Positions 19,193 to 27,524 of a stretch of 64,000 nucleotides of DNA are shown piece after piece; the first letter of the stretch is position 1, and each line of letters opens with the position of its first letter. The position numbers and the translations under genes were made by a program. The DNA comes from Candidatus Accumulibacter aalborgensis (GTDB taxonomy: Bacteria; Pseudomonadota; Gammaproteobacteria; Burkholderiales; Rhodocyclaceae): the NCBI RefSeq assembly GCF_900089955.1, contig NZ_FLQX01000133.1, forward strand, positions 25,551 through 89,550. The letters run 5' to 3'. Below the pieces are notes generated by a model. That model searched no databases and was not told where the DNA came from. It saw only the letters and a list, made by a program, of their open reading frames with translations.

Positions 19193-19324
19193 TCACCGTT
19201 CGAGTCATACAGCGGTGCCTTTGGGCGGCCACGAGTGGGGTGGCTGCGGTATGAATCACCTTAAGGAGTGAATCCATGACTTCGATCCGCAAGAACGTAC
19301 AGCGCTGGATCCCCAGCATCGCGG
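19134..19324 (+). repeat. Direct repeat copy 2: leader, RBS and signal-peptide start of the DUF4331 gene
   Basis: The second copy of the segment at 18428-18620. It begins inside the last 19 codons of the PEP-CTERM gene and runs to codon 16 of the DUF4331 gene. Both copies keep the same AAGGAGTGAATCCATGACTT start region, so both genes should be translated with similar efficiency and, if the repeat holds a promoter, be controlled alike. Confidence 0.9.
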
Positions 19325-20832
19325 TGATCGCCTTGGTCACCATGAGCATCGCTGCCCAGGCATCGAGCCACCGCGAAGCGCTGGCGGTGCTCAATGAGCC
19401 ATGTGCCGACAACACCGACACCTACGCCTGGGTCGAGCCCGCGACGCACGACAAGCTCTACCTGATCATGAACTTCAACCCGCTGCACGAGCCCGGCCAG
19501 GGCAACCAGGGTCTGCGCGCATGCAACGGCTACCGCTATCAGTTCCACATCGGGATGGGCACCAGCATTGCCGACAAGTTCGTCTACCGCGTCGAGTTCA
19601 AGAACACCCTGAACCCCGAAGCCGCGCCCAGCCCGAGCGATCCCCTGGGCGGCGGCAACGAGCTGCTCTGGCAGTTGACCGGTGGCACCGAGACGATGAA
19701 GGTTACCCGCATCGTGCGCTCGAACCGCCCGATCCAGCTCGACGAGATCGACCCCACACGCACGACGGTGCTCGGCGACAGTATCCCGGTCCTGCCCAAC
19801 AACCATGGCCCGCAAACCGACCGCCTCGTTTACGGTCTGGGTGCCTTCCATGGCTACGACTCGGGCGACCCATCCAGCCGCGAAGTCGGGCTATACGACC
19901 AGAACTTCGTCGATACCTTCATCCGCACTTTGAGCAACGGCGGGCGCGTCATTGCCGGGCAGTTCGACGATCCCTACCAGCTCGACGAGAAGGGGATTTT
20001 CGACCTGGTCAACCTGAACCGCGATGACCTGGGAGGCATTCCCGGCGCGCGCCGCCCACCGGGCAAGGACGTGTTCACTGGATTCAACGTCTTCTCGATC
20101 GCGATCGAGATACCCATTAGCGAGATCTTTCCGGACGGCATTCCACATAACGGCACTTCGACTGCCAACACCACCGACAGCCTGCTGCGCGTACATTCGA
20201 CGATCAACCGCCAGCGCGTGCAGTCGGTCGACGTGAACAACGTGATCACCGGCTACAAAGGATCAGGCGACTGGGTCCAGGTCGGCCGCAACGCGCTGCC
20301 GCTGTTCAATGCCGGGCTCGTCGGCACCCAGCGTCAGACGCTGTACTTGCGCTCCAGCCCTGACCGCGACGTCACCAACTTCGGCGCCGACATCCTTTAC
20401 CCGGTGCTGGTTCGTGACGCCGAGGCGCTGGGCATTTACCGTGCACTGGGCGTCCCGCCGGCCACGGTCAGCGTGCTCAAGGGCCCACGCCTTGACATCA
20501 TCACCGCGATCAACCTCGGCCGGCCCATTCCGGTCGCCGACGGATCCACCGGCGACGTGCTCACGCTCGACGCGGCGATTGACTCGCGCTTCCCGAACGG
20601 GCGTCGCCTGGGCGGCGGCACGGCCCCGAACCGCAACCAGGTGAACGTCAACAGCGTGCTGATCAGCCTGATCGTCGCGGGTAATCCGGCTGCCGGCCTC
20701 GCCAAGGGTGTCGAGGTCAACGACAAGGACTATCTCGACAGGTTTCCGTTCCTGGCTCCTGCCCACCAGGGTCTGCTTCAGGGGCACGGCGGAATCAATG
20801 TTCCGACCGAACCAGACATACCTGCTCCTTAA
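19276..20832 (+). CDS. DUF4331 domain-containing secreted protein
   Basis: A 518-residue exported protein. The signal peptide MTSIRKNVQRWIPSIA... is nearly identical at its start to that of the preceding gene and is probably cleaved after AQA near residue 28. The mature part begins SSHREALAVLNEPCADNTD and continues with DTYAWVEPATHDKLYLIMNF, the recognisable start of DUF4331, which spans most of the protein (IEIPISEIFP, LYPVLVRDAEALGIYR further on). The function is unknown; family members often sit beside TPR and HupE/UreJ genes, as here. AAGGAG lies 8 nt before the ATG. Confidence 0.88.
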   Translation: MTSIRKNVQRWIPSIAVIALVTMSIAAQASSHREALAVLNEPCADNTDTYAWVEPATHDKLYLIMNFNPLHEPGQGNQGLRACNGYRYQFHIGMGTSIADKFVYRVEFKNTLNPEAAPSPSDPLGGGNELLWQLTGGTETMKVTRIVRSNRPIQLDEIDPTRTTVLGDSIPVLPNNHGPQTDRLVYGLGAFHGYDSGDPSSREVGLYDQNFVDTFIRTLSNGGRVIAGQFDDPYQLDEKGIFDLVNLNRDDLGGIPGARRPPGKDVFTGFNVFSIAIEIPISEIFPDGIPHNGTSTANTTDSLLRVHSTINRQRVQSVDVNNVITGYKGSGDWVQVGRNALPLFNAGLVGTQRQTLYLRSSPDRDVTNFGADILYPVLVRDAEALGIYRALGVPPATVSVLKGPRLDIITAINLGRPIPVADGSTGDVLTLDAAIDSRFPNGRRLGGGTAPNRNQVNVNSVLISLIVAGNPAAGLAKGVEVNDKDYLDRFPFLAPAHQGLLQGHGGINVPTEPDIPAP

Positions 20833-21002
20833 CGTTCGACTGAGCAAAGCGGAATGGTTGCCGTCAGCGGGAGCCGTTCCGCGTTTCTTGTGCACGGTCG
20901 CCTGGGAAAACGGGAAGCTGACCCCACCGCCTGGGCACGTTCCGGGCACGCGACGCGCCCAGGTGGATGTTGAAACATGATCATTTTCGGGGAGTAGCGT
21001 CG
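20833..21002. other. Intergenic stretch between the DUF4331 and TPR genes
   Basis: 170 bases with no supported gene and no clear terminator. The TPR gene may have its own promoter here. The GGGGAG at about 20989 is its ribosome-binding site. Confidence 0.5.
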
Positions 21003-22217
21003 ATGAGGCGATGGATTGGCGACTTGCAATCGGCGTGTCGGCACCTCGCGACAATCGCACTGATTGCTGTGGCCAGTGGCGCCCATAGCCTGCGTGCGGC
21101 GCCGTTTGTGCCGACCGATGATGCGCAGGTCCTCGAGCGCCTTGCCGAGCGCAACACGCCGCAGTATCGACAACTGAAGGCACTGCAGGCAGCACTGGCG
21201 CTGGCGCCGGGGAATGTGTCCCGCGCCACTGGGCTCGCTGCTGCCTACATCCGCACCGCCCGTCAGGAGGGCGATCCACGCTATCTTGGCTATGCGCAAT
21301 CCGCGCTCGCACCGTGGTGGCGGGATCCGAATGCACCGACGCCGGTATTGGTGCAACGCGCGACCATTCGGCAAAGCCTCCACGATTTCGATGCTGCGGT
21401 TGGCGACCTGAGCACGGCGCTGAGGCGGGAGCCCTGGAATGCACAGGCGCTACTCACCCGCGCCACCGTGCTCACGGTTCAGGGCAAATACGCCGATGCG
21501 CGTGCCGACTGCACGACATTGGCCAAAGCTGCGCCCGAAATCTACGTGGTCATCTGTGTCGCCGCGATCGACAGCGTTACCGGCGAAGCCCGGCGGGCAG
21601 CCGATTCGCTGGTGCGCGCATTGGCCACGCTGCCGCGCATCGATGCGGCCAGCCGCGCCTATGGCGAGACGACGCTGGGCGAGATCGCGCATCGACTTGG
21701 TGACGCTGCGGCCCAAGCCCATTTCGCGGCCGCGCTTCAGGCGGATGCGCGGGACTTGTACCTCATCGGCGCGTATAGCGACTGGCTACTCGACCAGGGG
21801 AGGCCCGACGACGTCGTGCCCTTGGTGATCAACGAGACGCGGGTCGATCCGCTGGTGCTTCGTCTTGGCCTCGCGCAGCAAGCGTTGCAGCGACCCGAAG
21901 CGGCGACCACGATAGGCGCACTGCGCGCGCAATTCGACGCCAGCCGCGCCCGTGGCGACACGGTGCACCGGCGCGAGGAAGCACGGTTCGCACTCCACCT
22001 TGACCGTGATCCGGCCAGGGCGCTCTCTCTTGCCCGCGACAACTGGCGCGTGCAGCGCGAGCCTGCCGACTTGCGCATCCTCGCCGAAGCAGTCGCCGCC
22101 ACCGGCGATGCCGACGCGCTGGCCACCGTTCGGCGCTGGCTGGCCGAGACGGGAATCGAGTATCAAGCCGTGGCAAATCTGGTCGGCGCGACGGCGCGAC
22201 GAAACACCACCCAATGA
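21003..22217 (+). CDS. Exported TPR-repeat protein
   Basis: A 404-residue protein with an N-terminal signal peptide (hydrophobic ATIALIAVASGAHSLRAA, cleavage about residue 33) followed by helical tetratricopeptide-type repeats across the rest (LALAPGNVSRATGLAAAYIR, LVQRATIRQSLHDFDAAVGD, LLTRATVLTVQGKYADARAD). It is probably a periplasmic scaffold; no enzyme motif is visible. The ATG at 21003 has GGGGAG 8-9 nt upstream and replaces a longer frame from 20967. The stop overlaps the HupE-like gene start (ATGA), so the two are coupled. Confidence 0.8.
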   Translation: MRRWIGDLQSACRHLATIALIAVASGAHSLRAAPFVPTDDAQVLERLAERNTPQYRQLKALQAALALAPGNVSRATGLAAAYIRTARQEGDPRYLGYAQSALAPWWRDPNAPTPVLVQRATIRQSLHDFDAAVGDLSTALRREPWNAQALLTRATVLTVQGKYADARADCTTLAKAAPEIYVVICVAAIDSVTGEARRAADSLVRALATLPRIDAASRAYGETTLGEIAHRLGDAAAQAHFAAALQADARDLYLIGAYSDWLLDQGRPDDVVPLVINETRVDPLVLRLGLAQQALQRPEAATTIGALRAQFDASRARGDTVHRREEARFALHLDRDPARALSLARDNWRVQREPADLRILAEAVAATGDADALATVRRWLAETGIEYQAVANLVGATARRNTTQ

Positions 22218-23356
22218 TGCGCCTGCCGTTCGCGATCGTCGCGCTGATCGTTGCTCTGGTCGTAGAGCCAGCGCATGCGCACAAGCCCTCAGACAGTTAC
22301 CTCACGCTGAAAGTAGACGGCGCGACGGTCGACGGCCAATGGGATATCGCGCTACGCGATCTCGATTTCGCGCTGGGGCTAGACGCGAACCAGGACGGTG
22401 CGATCACGTGGGGCGAATTGCGTGCAAAGCATGCCGACATCGCTGCCTATGCGCTCTCGCGCCTGACGCTTGGGCCGCACAATGCGCCGTGCCCGGCGAC
22501 GGTCACCGGGCATCTGATCGACAAGCACAGCGACGGCGCCTACGAGGTGCTGCGTTTCACCGCGCAATGCGCCGCAGCGCCGAAGGTCCTCGCGGTCGAC
22601 TATCGGCTGTTCGCCGAGATTGACCCGCAGCATCGCGGCTTGCTCAACCTGCACGCGCAGGGAAACACCCGCGCCGCGATATTGGGCAGCGACGCACCCG
22701 TACAGCGCTTTACGCTGGGCGAACAGTCAAACTGGAAACAGTTCGTCGACTACGCCAACGAGGGCATCTGGCACATCTGGACGGGATACGACCATATCCT
22801 GTTCCTGCTGTCGCTGCTGCTGCCCGCGGTGCTCGTCCGCGCGACCGTTCCGGGCGAGCCTTGGGAGCCCTCGCCGTCGTTTCGCGCCGCCTTTGTCGAC
22901 GTGCTGAAGGTCGTGACGGCCTTCACACTGGCCCACTCGATTACGCTTTCTCTGGCTGCGCTGTCCGTCGTCAGTCTGCCGTCGCGGCTCGTCGAGTCGT
23001 GCATCGCGGCCTCCGTCGTCCTGGCCGCGTTGAACAACGTGCGTCCCGTCGTCTATCGCGGTCGCTGGGCGATGGCATTCTTCTTCGGCCTGATCCACGG
23101 CTTCGGTTTCGCCAGCGCGCTGGCCGATCTCGGCTTGCCGCAGGAGTCGCTGCTGCTGGCCCTGGTCGCGTTCAACGTCGGGGTCGAAGTGGGACAACTC
23201 GCGATCGTCGCCGCTTTCCTGCCAATGGCCTACCGCTTGCGCACGACGTGGTTCTACCGGCGCGGAGTACTCGTTCCCGGTTCCGTTTGTATCGCGCTGG
23301 TTGCGGGTATATGGCTGGTCGAGCGGGCGTTCAACCTGCGTCTCCTGCCCGGCTAG
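22214..23356 (+). CDS. HupE/UreJ-like membrane protein with N-terminal periplasmic domain
   Basis: 380 residues. A signal peptide (cleaved near AHA at residue 23) leads into a periplasmic domain of about 160 residues. This domain contains an EF-hand-like loop DANQDGAITWGEL near residue 56. The C-terminal half has six or so transmembrane segments matching the HupE/UreJ_2 family, with the histidine-bearing segments GIWHIWTGYDHILFLLSLLL and FFGLIHGFGFASAL. HupE/UreJ relatives take up nickel or cobalt; for this long-domain subtype the substrate is unknown. It is coupled to the TPR gene by a 4-bp overlap and converges on the cyclase gene 45 bp downstream. Confidence 0.85.
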   Translation: MMRLPFAIVALIVALVVEPAHAHKPSDSYLTLKVDGATVDGQWDIALRDLDFALGLDANQDGAITWGELRAKHADIAAYALSRLTLGPHNAPCPATVTGHLIDKHSDGAYEVLRFTAQCAAAPKVLAVDYRLFAEIDPQHRGLLNLHAQGNTRAAILGSDAPVQRFTLGEQSNWKQFVDYANEGIWHIWTGYDHILFLLSLLLPAVLVRATVPGEPWEPSPSFRAAFVDVLKVVTAFTLAHSITLSLAALSVVSLPSRLVESCIAASVVLAALNNVRPVVYRGRWAMAFFFGLIHGFGFASALADLGLPQESLLLALVAFNVGVEVGQLAIVAAFLPMAYRLRTTWFYRRGVLVPGSVCIALVAGIWLVERAFNLRLLPG

Positions 23357-23401
23357 TAAGCTGTAACGGCCAAATCGGCACCCTGCGGCCTCAGCGCTCG
23401 A

Positions 23402-24688
23402 CTAGGCTTGAAGGATCGCGCTTGCCCGGCGGCCGATCAGCCGATGAACCACCATCGGCCCCTTGCCCTTGAGCAGAAGCGTCTGTGGTGCGTGAAAATC
23501 GAAGCGACCACGCAAGCGCCGATAGCTACGCTCATCGACCTGGACCCTGCCGGGAACGCCCTCGGTAGTGACCCGGCTGGCAATGTTCACCGTATCGCCC
23601 CAAAGGTCGTAGATGAACTTCTTCTTGCCGACGACGCCGGCAACCACTGGTCCCGTTCCGATGCCAATGCGTAGCTCGAGGTGCATCTCGTTGATGTTGA
23701 AATCGCGGTTGAGCAGCGCGCACATCTCCAGCGCCATGTCGGCAAGGGCCTCGGTGTAATCACTGCGCGCGTCATTGAGACCGGCGGCGACCATGTAGGC
23801 GTCGCCAATGGTCTTGATCTTCTCCAGGCCATAGTGCTCGGCGAGTTCGTCGAACGACGAGAAAATTTTGTTCAGCATGGTGAAGACCTGTTGCGGAGTC
23901 AGACCTTCAGCGACCCTGGTGAAGTTCACGATGTCGGCGAACATCACCGACACCTCGGCAAATCCGTCGGCAATGGTCTGATCGCTGTTTTTCAGGCGCT
24001 CGGCGATCGGCCCCGGCAGGACGTTGAGGAGTAGCCTCTCGGAGCGATCCTGTTCGATTTGCAGCAGGCGATGCGCTTCCTGCAGGCGCTCCTGGGCCTG
24101 ATGCTTTTCGCTGTCCGAGTAGCGGAGCAGCAGATAGACGATGGTAGACACGGCGGCGAAGTTGAGCGCGAAGAAGAACGCCGCGGTCTGCGGCGGCACC
24201 TTGTACGTCGACGCGGGCAAGGAATCCGCCAGATAGTAGTCGAAACCGCCGGACAGCGCGGTCAGAAAGACATAGGCGAAAAACCAGGCGCCCGACTGCC
24301 GCGGGCCAATGAACAGGACCGCGCCCACTGGCGCCAGCAAGGCCCAGATGCTGATTCCGCTGGCGGTTATGAAGCTGCCGATACTCCACTGGGCAACGAA
24401 GGGGGTGAACAGAAAAAGCGACAACTGGACGACACGGAAGCAGTTGAAGTCGAGCGTCTTCAGATACACCAGCAGATTGCCGACGAGCAGCAACTGCAGA
24501 GCAAAAGGAAGGTTGGACGAGAAGCGCGGCCCGAGTTGCCAGTAGATCAACAGCCAGACCATCGAGGCGCAACTGATCAAACCGGTGGCAAAGATCAGCA
24601 GAGATTTCTGCAGGCGCAGTTCTTCGCAGTCGGTCGGTGAGATACCGGCATGGCGCAGCCGGTCGAGGAAGGTCCGCTCGGCAGTCAT
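23402..24688 (-). CDS. Class III adenylate/guanylate cyclase, membrane-bound
   Basis: A 428-residue protein. About six transmembrane segments fill residues 28-190, a short coiled-coil (SEKHQAQERLQEAHRLLQIE) links to the catalytic domain, and LLNVLPGPIAERLK precedes it. The metal-binding aspartates are in FADIVNFT and GDAYMVAAGL, the adenine-type lysine is in EKIKTIGD and the Asp in YDLWGDTVNIASR, which together favour ATP over GTP. The gene starts 5 bp after the last pseudopilin gene, so it belongs to the pilus operon and may tie pilus expression to cAMP. Confidence 0.9.
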   Translation of the reverse strand: MTAERTFLDRLRHAGISPTDCEELRLQKSLLIFATGLISCASMVWLLIYWQLGPRFSSNLPFALQLLLVGNLLVYLKTLDFNCFRVVQLSLFLFTPFVAQWSIGSFITASGISIWALLAPVGAVLFIGPRQSGAWFFAYVFLTALSGGFDYYLADSLPASTYKVPPQTAAFFFALNFAAVSTIVYLLLRYSDSEKHQAQERLQEAHRLLQIEQDRSERLLLNVLPGPIAERLKNSDQTIADGFAEVSVMFADIVNFTRVAEGLTPQQVFTMLNKIFSSFDELAEHYGLEKIKTIGDAYMVAAGLNDARSDYTEALADMALEMCALLNRDFNINEMHLELRIGIGTGPVVAGVVGKKKFIYDLWGDTVNIASRVTTEGVPGRVQVDERSYRRLRGRFDFHAPQTLLLKGKGPMVVHRLIGRRASAILQA

Positions 24689-24693
24689 GGGGT

Positions 24694-25461
24694 CTAGGGA
24701 AGTTGGCCTGCCGAGATCATGCGGTTCATCAAGAGGTAAGGCGGAATCCAGACGACGATGTCGTCGAATTCTCCGCCCACCGGAACGGTGGATGGATTCC
24801 TGGAAAAAAAGACCGGGGTCGAGAACGCGTTCGCCTGGGGGTTGGCATTGAGGTCTTCATCGACATTGGTGCTTGATCCATCCGCCAGTGCGGTGCCGTC
24901 CTCGGTGATTCCCCAGTTGTTCTTGCCAGTGGAGTAAATGACCGCCGGCGCGCAAGGCGACGCGCTACAGCTACTGTCGCTGCCGATGAGGTAGCTGGTG
25001 ATGCCCGCGCTATCGCGGGTCTTCACCTTCAAGCTGCCGTTGGTAGTCAGCGTGAACGGGGCATTGGCATAGGCCGGCGTGACGCTGTAGCGGATGATAT
25101 GGTTCCAGGCGTCGGTTTTCTTGACGCCCAGCGTTGCCCAGGGAATCAAGCCAGTGCAGCCGGCAGCCGGACAAAGCGCCGGATTCTCCGCCCCGTTGGT
25201 CGCCGAGGTTGCGGGCCTCGGGAGGCGGCGGTTGACGACGGCAAAGCCGATCAGCGCGTCGCGTATCTCGCTGATCTGCTGCTGCGTCTCGTTGTAGTTC
25301 CGCTGATCGATCTGCGCCGATAGCGGCAAAAGCAGGCCACCCAGGAGTAGGCCAACGATGAGCAGCACGATCGCCATTTCGACGAGGGAAAAACCTCCCC
25401 CACACGGCGTGCCGGCGCCCTGCTTGCCAGAACTGTTCAGGGGCAGGGTGAAGCTGGGCAT
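24694..25461 (-). CDS. Pseudopilin-type protein of the MSHA-like cluster
   Basis: 255 residues with a long leader ending GGG, then FSLVEMAIVLLIVGLLLGGLL: the prepilin peptidase site and hydrophobic assembly helix with Glu at +5. The mature domain is large and Cys-containing (NPALCPAAGCTG, SSCSASPCAP). Such proteins occur as minor pilins or pseudopilins. It overlaps the upstream membrane-anchored gene by 25 bp and is followed by the cyclase after 5 bp. Confidence 0.82.
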   Translation of the reverse strand: MPSFTLPLNSSGKQGAGTPCGGGFSLVEMAIVLLIVGLLLGGLLLPLSAQIDQRNYNETQQQISEIRDALIGFAVVNRRLPRPATSATNGAENPALCPAAGCTGLIPWATLGVKKTDAWNHIIRYSVTPAYANAPFTLTTNGSLKVKTRDSAGITSYLIGSDSSCSASPCAPAVIYSTGKNNWGITEDGTALADGSSTNVDEDLNANPQANAFSTPVFFSRNPSTVPVGGEFDDIVVWIPPYLLMNRMISAGQLP

Positions 25462-26411
25462 GGAATGACGTCGATGGTCTGGTTGCTGCCGATTATTCCC
25501 AGCCTGGCCAGGTTTGGGCTGAGTCGCTGGTAGGTGATCAAGGGCAGCCAGCCGTTGGCACTCAGCCAGACCACGGAAACCGGGTTGATCATCAGCTCGT
25601 TGTAAGGCAGCTTACCGCTGGTCGTACCGACGTCGCCAACGCCATCGCTACCGCTGTCGGCCCAGGGGAAGGTTGAGTAGGCTGCCCAGTAACGGCGCAA
25701 GCCGTAGGTCGGCGGGCCCGCGGCGTTGTCATCCGGGCCGCGGATTTCTGCCAGGACGCGCTGGCTGACGGTGCGAAAGATATCGTCGCGGGTGATGGCC
25801 AGTGCCTTGTCGTTGAAGGTCGGTGACGGCGGTCCGGAAATGTAGGCGCTGTTCGGGTAGGCGTGGTTGGCTTCGTCGAGATAGTCCGCAGCGGCGTTGC
25901 TCGATCGGCCCGACTGGTTTGCTGCGGGGGCGCCGGGGGCAAAGATGATGGCCGCGATATTCGGCCGGCCGTCGAGAGTGAGTTCCAGAGGCCTCTGGGG
26001 GTTGATCGGCTGGGCGGAATTATCATCTCGCAAGGCGGGTGTCAGAGCATACCAGAGGCGCTCGCCGGCGCTATCGCGCAGATCGCCCACCCTGAGATAT
26101 TTCCAGGGCAGGCGGCCGATGTACGAAGGACAATGGTTGCCGACCAGAAGTGGGACCCCGCCATCATTATTGGTGTCCGGGCAGGGCAGGCTTCCGGGGC
26201 GGTTTTGGTCGGTCGCCGCTCGACCGATCAGCGCTTCCTTGGCTTGGGCCATCGCGGCGGCCGTCGCCTTGTCGAGCTGGTTGCGTGCGCCTATGGCCTC
26301 GCCCCGCCCCAGGACCCAGGAGGTGGCGGCGAGAAAGATGAAGAGCATGAGGATGAGCAATGCGGCGCCAGTCTGGCGAGCCGGGAAAGCCGAGAAATGA
26401 TTTCGTCGCAC
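25437..26411 (-). CDS. PilX-like minor-pilin-type protein (MSHA-like cluster)
   Basis: 324 residues. The N-terminus has QTGAALLILMLFIFLAATSW, a single hydrophobic helix after a short basic leader like PilX/MshP-type proteins, although +5 Glu is lacking (GAALLIL form). The large exported domain has no motif known to me beyond Cys pairs (LPCPDT, NHCPSY, IPCPASPCP at the C-terminus). It probably associates with the pilus tip or assembly platform. It starts 3 bp after the mshK-like stop and overlaps the downstream pseudopilin gene by 25 bp. Confidence 0.65.
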   Translation of the reverse strand: MRRNHFSAFPARQTGAALLILMLFIFLAATSWVLGRGEAIGARNQLDKATAAAMAQAKEALIGRAATDQNRPGSLPCPDTNNDGGVPLLVGNHCPSYIGRLPWKYLRVGDLRDSAGERLWYALTPALRDDNSAQPINPQRPLELTLDGRPNIAAIIFAPGAPAANQSGRSSNAAADYLDEANHAYPNSAYISGPPSPTFNDKALAITRDDIFRTVSQRVLAEIRGPDDNAAGPPTYGLRRYWAAYSTFPWADSGSDGVGDVGTTSGKLPYNELMINPVSVVWLSANGWLPLITYQRLSPNLARLGIIGSNQTIDVIPCPASPCP

Positions 26412-26414
26412 GGA

Positions 26415-26876
26415 CTACCTGGCGACGGCTGATCGGGTACTGATCCGACCGCCGTTCAGCAGATCACTCGCTTCGCCCGTGTGACGATTGACCGTTTCAC
26501 CGACCCGTGCCTTCGCCTGCGGCGAATCGCTGCTGTCGACCAACACCTTGCCCGGCTCCCCTAGTCGAGGTGTCACGGTCAGGCCATTCGCCGTTTGGTC
26601 TTCATTCTGCGGCCTGCCGTTCACCCACGCCGTCCGTTTGCCACTGCTACGGGTGACGACACCGTCTATGGTCAGCGTCGGATCCGCCTGAATCTGCTGT
26701 TTGTCGAGGATGTTCATTTCTCGCTGGCGGTCGAGTTGCTGCCGGCGCTCAGGGGTGAAAAACAGCCGCCCGAGTGCGTCGTCGGCGCCGCGGGCTGCGC
26801 AGGGCACCAGGACTAACAGCCAGCCGCCAAGTGCCAGGGCAATGGCGGCGTCTGCTGCGGGCGAGAACCTGTTCAT
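26415..26876 (-). CDS. Exported hypothetical protein at the mshK position
   Basis: A 153-residue protein with a signal peptide (hydrophobic AIALALGGWLLVLVPCAARG, cleavage near residue 31) and then LGRLFFTPERRQQLDRQREM, a conserved start of small proteins in MSHA-like and type II secretion clusters. The remainder has TIDGVVTRSSGKRTAWVNG, which resembles the PilP/GspC-like beta segment of MshK. The role as MshK is inferred from position between mshJ-like and pilin genes. Spacing to both neighbours is 3 bp. Confidence 0.6.
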   Translation of the reverse strand: MNRFSPAADAAIALALGGWLLVLVPCAARGADDALGRLFFTPERRQQLDRQREMNILDKQQIQADPTLTIDGVVTRSSGKRTAWVNGRPQNEDQTANGLTVTPRLGEPGKVLVDSSDSPQAKARVGETVNRHTGEASDLLNGGRISTRSAVAR

Positions 26877-26879
26877 CGG

Positions 26880-27524
26880 CTATCCTCCTGCCTCCCTGTT
26901 TCCTACCCCCCCACCCGGCCCCTGTTTTCCGCTCGCATCACGCAACGTCAGCCAATCGATTTCGCAATCAGCCAGCAGGTTCGACCGGCCACCGTTGCGC
27001 TCGTCAGCGATCGCTGGCAGACGGGTTACCGTGCAGGCCCTGACCAGGATCAGCGCCCTGGCCTGCCTGCGCAGATCGGCAAGCAGGCGGGTAAGGTCCT
27101 CTTCGTGCAGCAGTTTTAGCTGCAGTTTCATGCTGCTCGCGTAGAAAACGAAATTGCCGGCCGGGTTGCCTTCGAGCAGACGCTGTGGCGAGATCTCATA
27201 CTGCAGGTCGATCAGGCGGCGCTGGTCGCGGATTTCTTTCAGCAACTCCACCCACTCCAGGCGCTGCTCTTCGCCAATGATGCCACGCTCCTGCAGCTTG
27301 TTGAAGACGATTGATTTCTGCTTGATGTCGATTTCCTCGTCACGGACCTGCTTGAGCCTGGCATCGGCCTCGTTACGCTCGGCCATGACCGTCACTCTGG
27401 CCAATTGCGCGCTCCTCATGCCGCCGTGCGCGACGTAGAGGACCGTGCTACCCGCGGCGACCATCAGCAGAGCAGCCAGAAGGCTCGCCTGAACCTTGCG
27501 CAAGTCGCTGCGGCCAAATTTCAT
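26880..27524 (-). CDS. MshJ/PilO-like pilus assembly protein
   Basis: 214 residues with one N-terminal transmembrane segment (ASLLAALLMVAAGSTVLYVA) and a long coiled-coil (ERNEADARLKQVRDEEIDI), then a small periplasmic domain, the plan of PilO/GspM/MshJ. These subunits align the inner-membrane platform with the secretin. Its start overlaps the stop of the MshI-like gene by 4 bp. Sequence conservation in this family is low, so the name is based mainly on architecture and operon position. Confidence 0.65.
   Translation of the reverse strand: MKFGRSDLRKVQASLLAALLMVAAGSTVLYVAHGGMRSAQLARVTVMAERNEADARLKQVRDEEIDIKQKSIVFNKLQERGIIGEEQRLEWVELLKEIRDQRRLIDLQYEISPQRLLEGNPAGNFVFYASSMKLQLKLLHEEDLTRLLADLRRQARALILVRACTVTRLPAIADERNGGRSNLLADCEIDWLTLRDASGKQGPGGGVGNREAGG

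Noticed and set aside
20263..21444. Minus-strand open frame of 393 codons
   Set aside because: It crosses the DUF4331 and TPR genes in antisense and has no recognisable domain.
23402..24688. Asp instead of Asn in the cyclase motif LWGDTVN as a sign of altered activity
   Set aside because: GDTVN is very common in bacterial class III cyclases, so it is not unusual.
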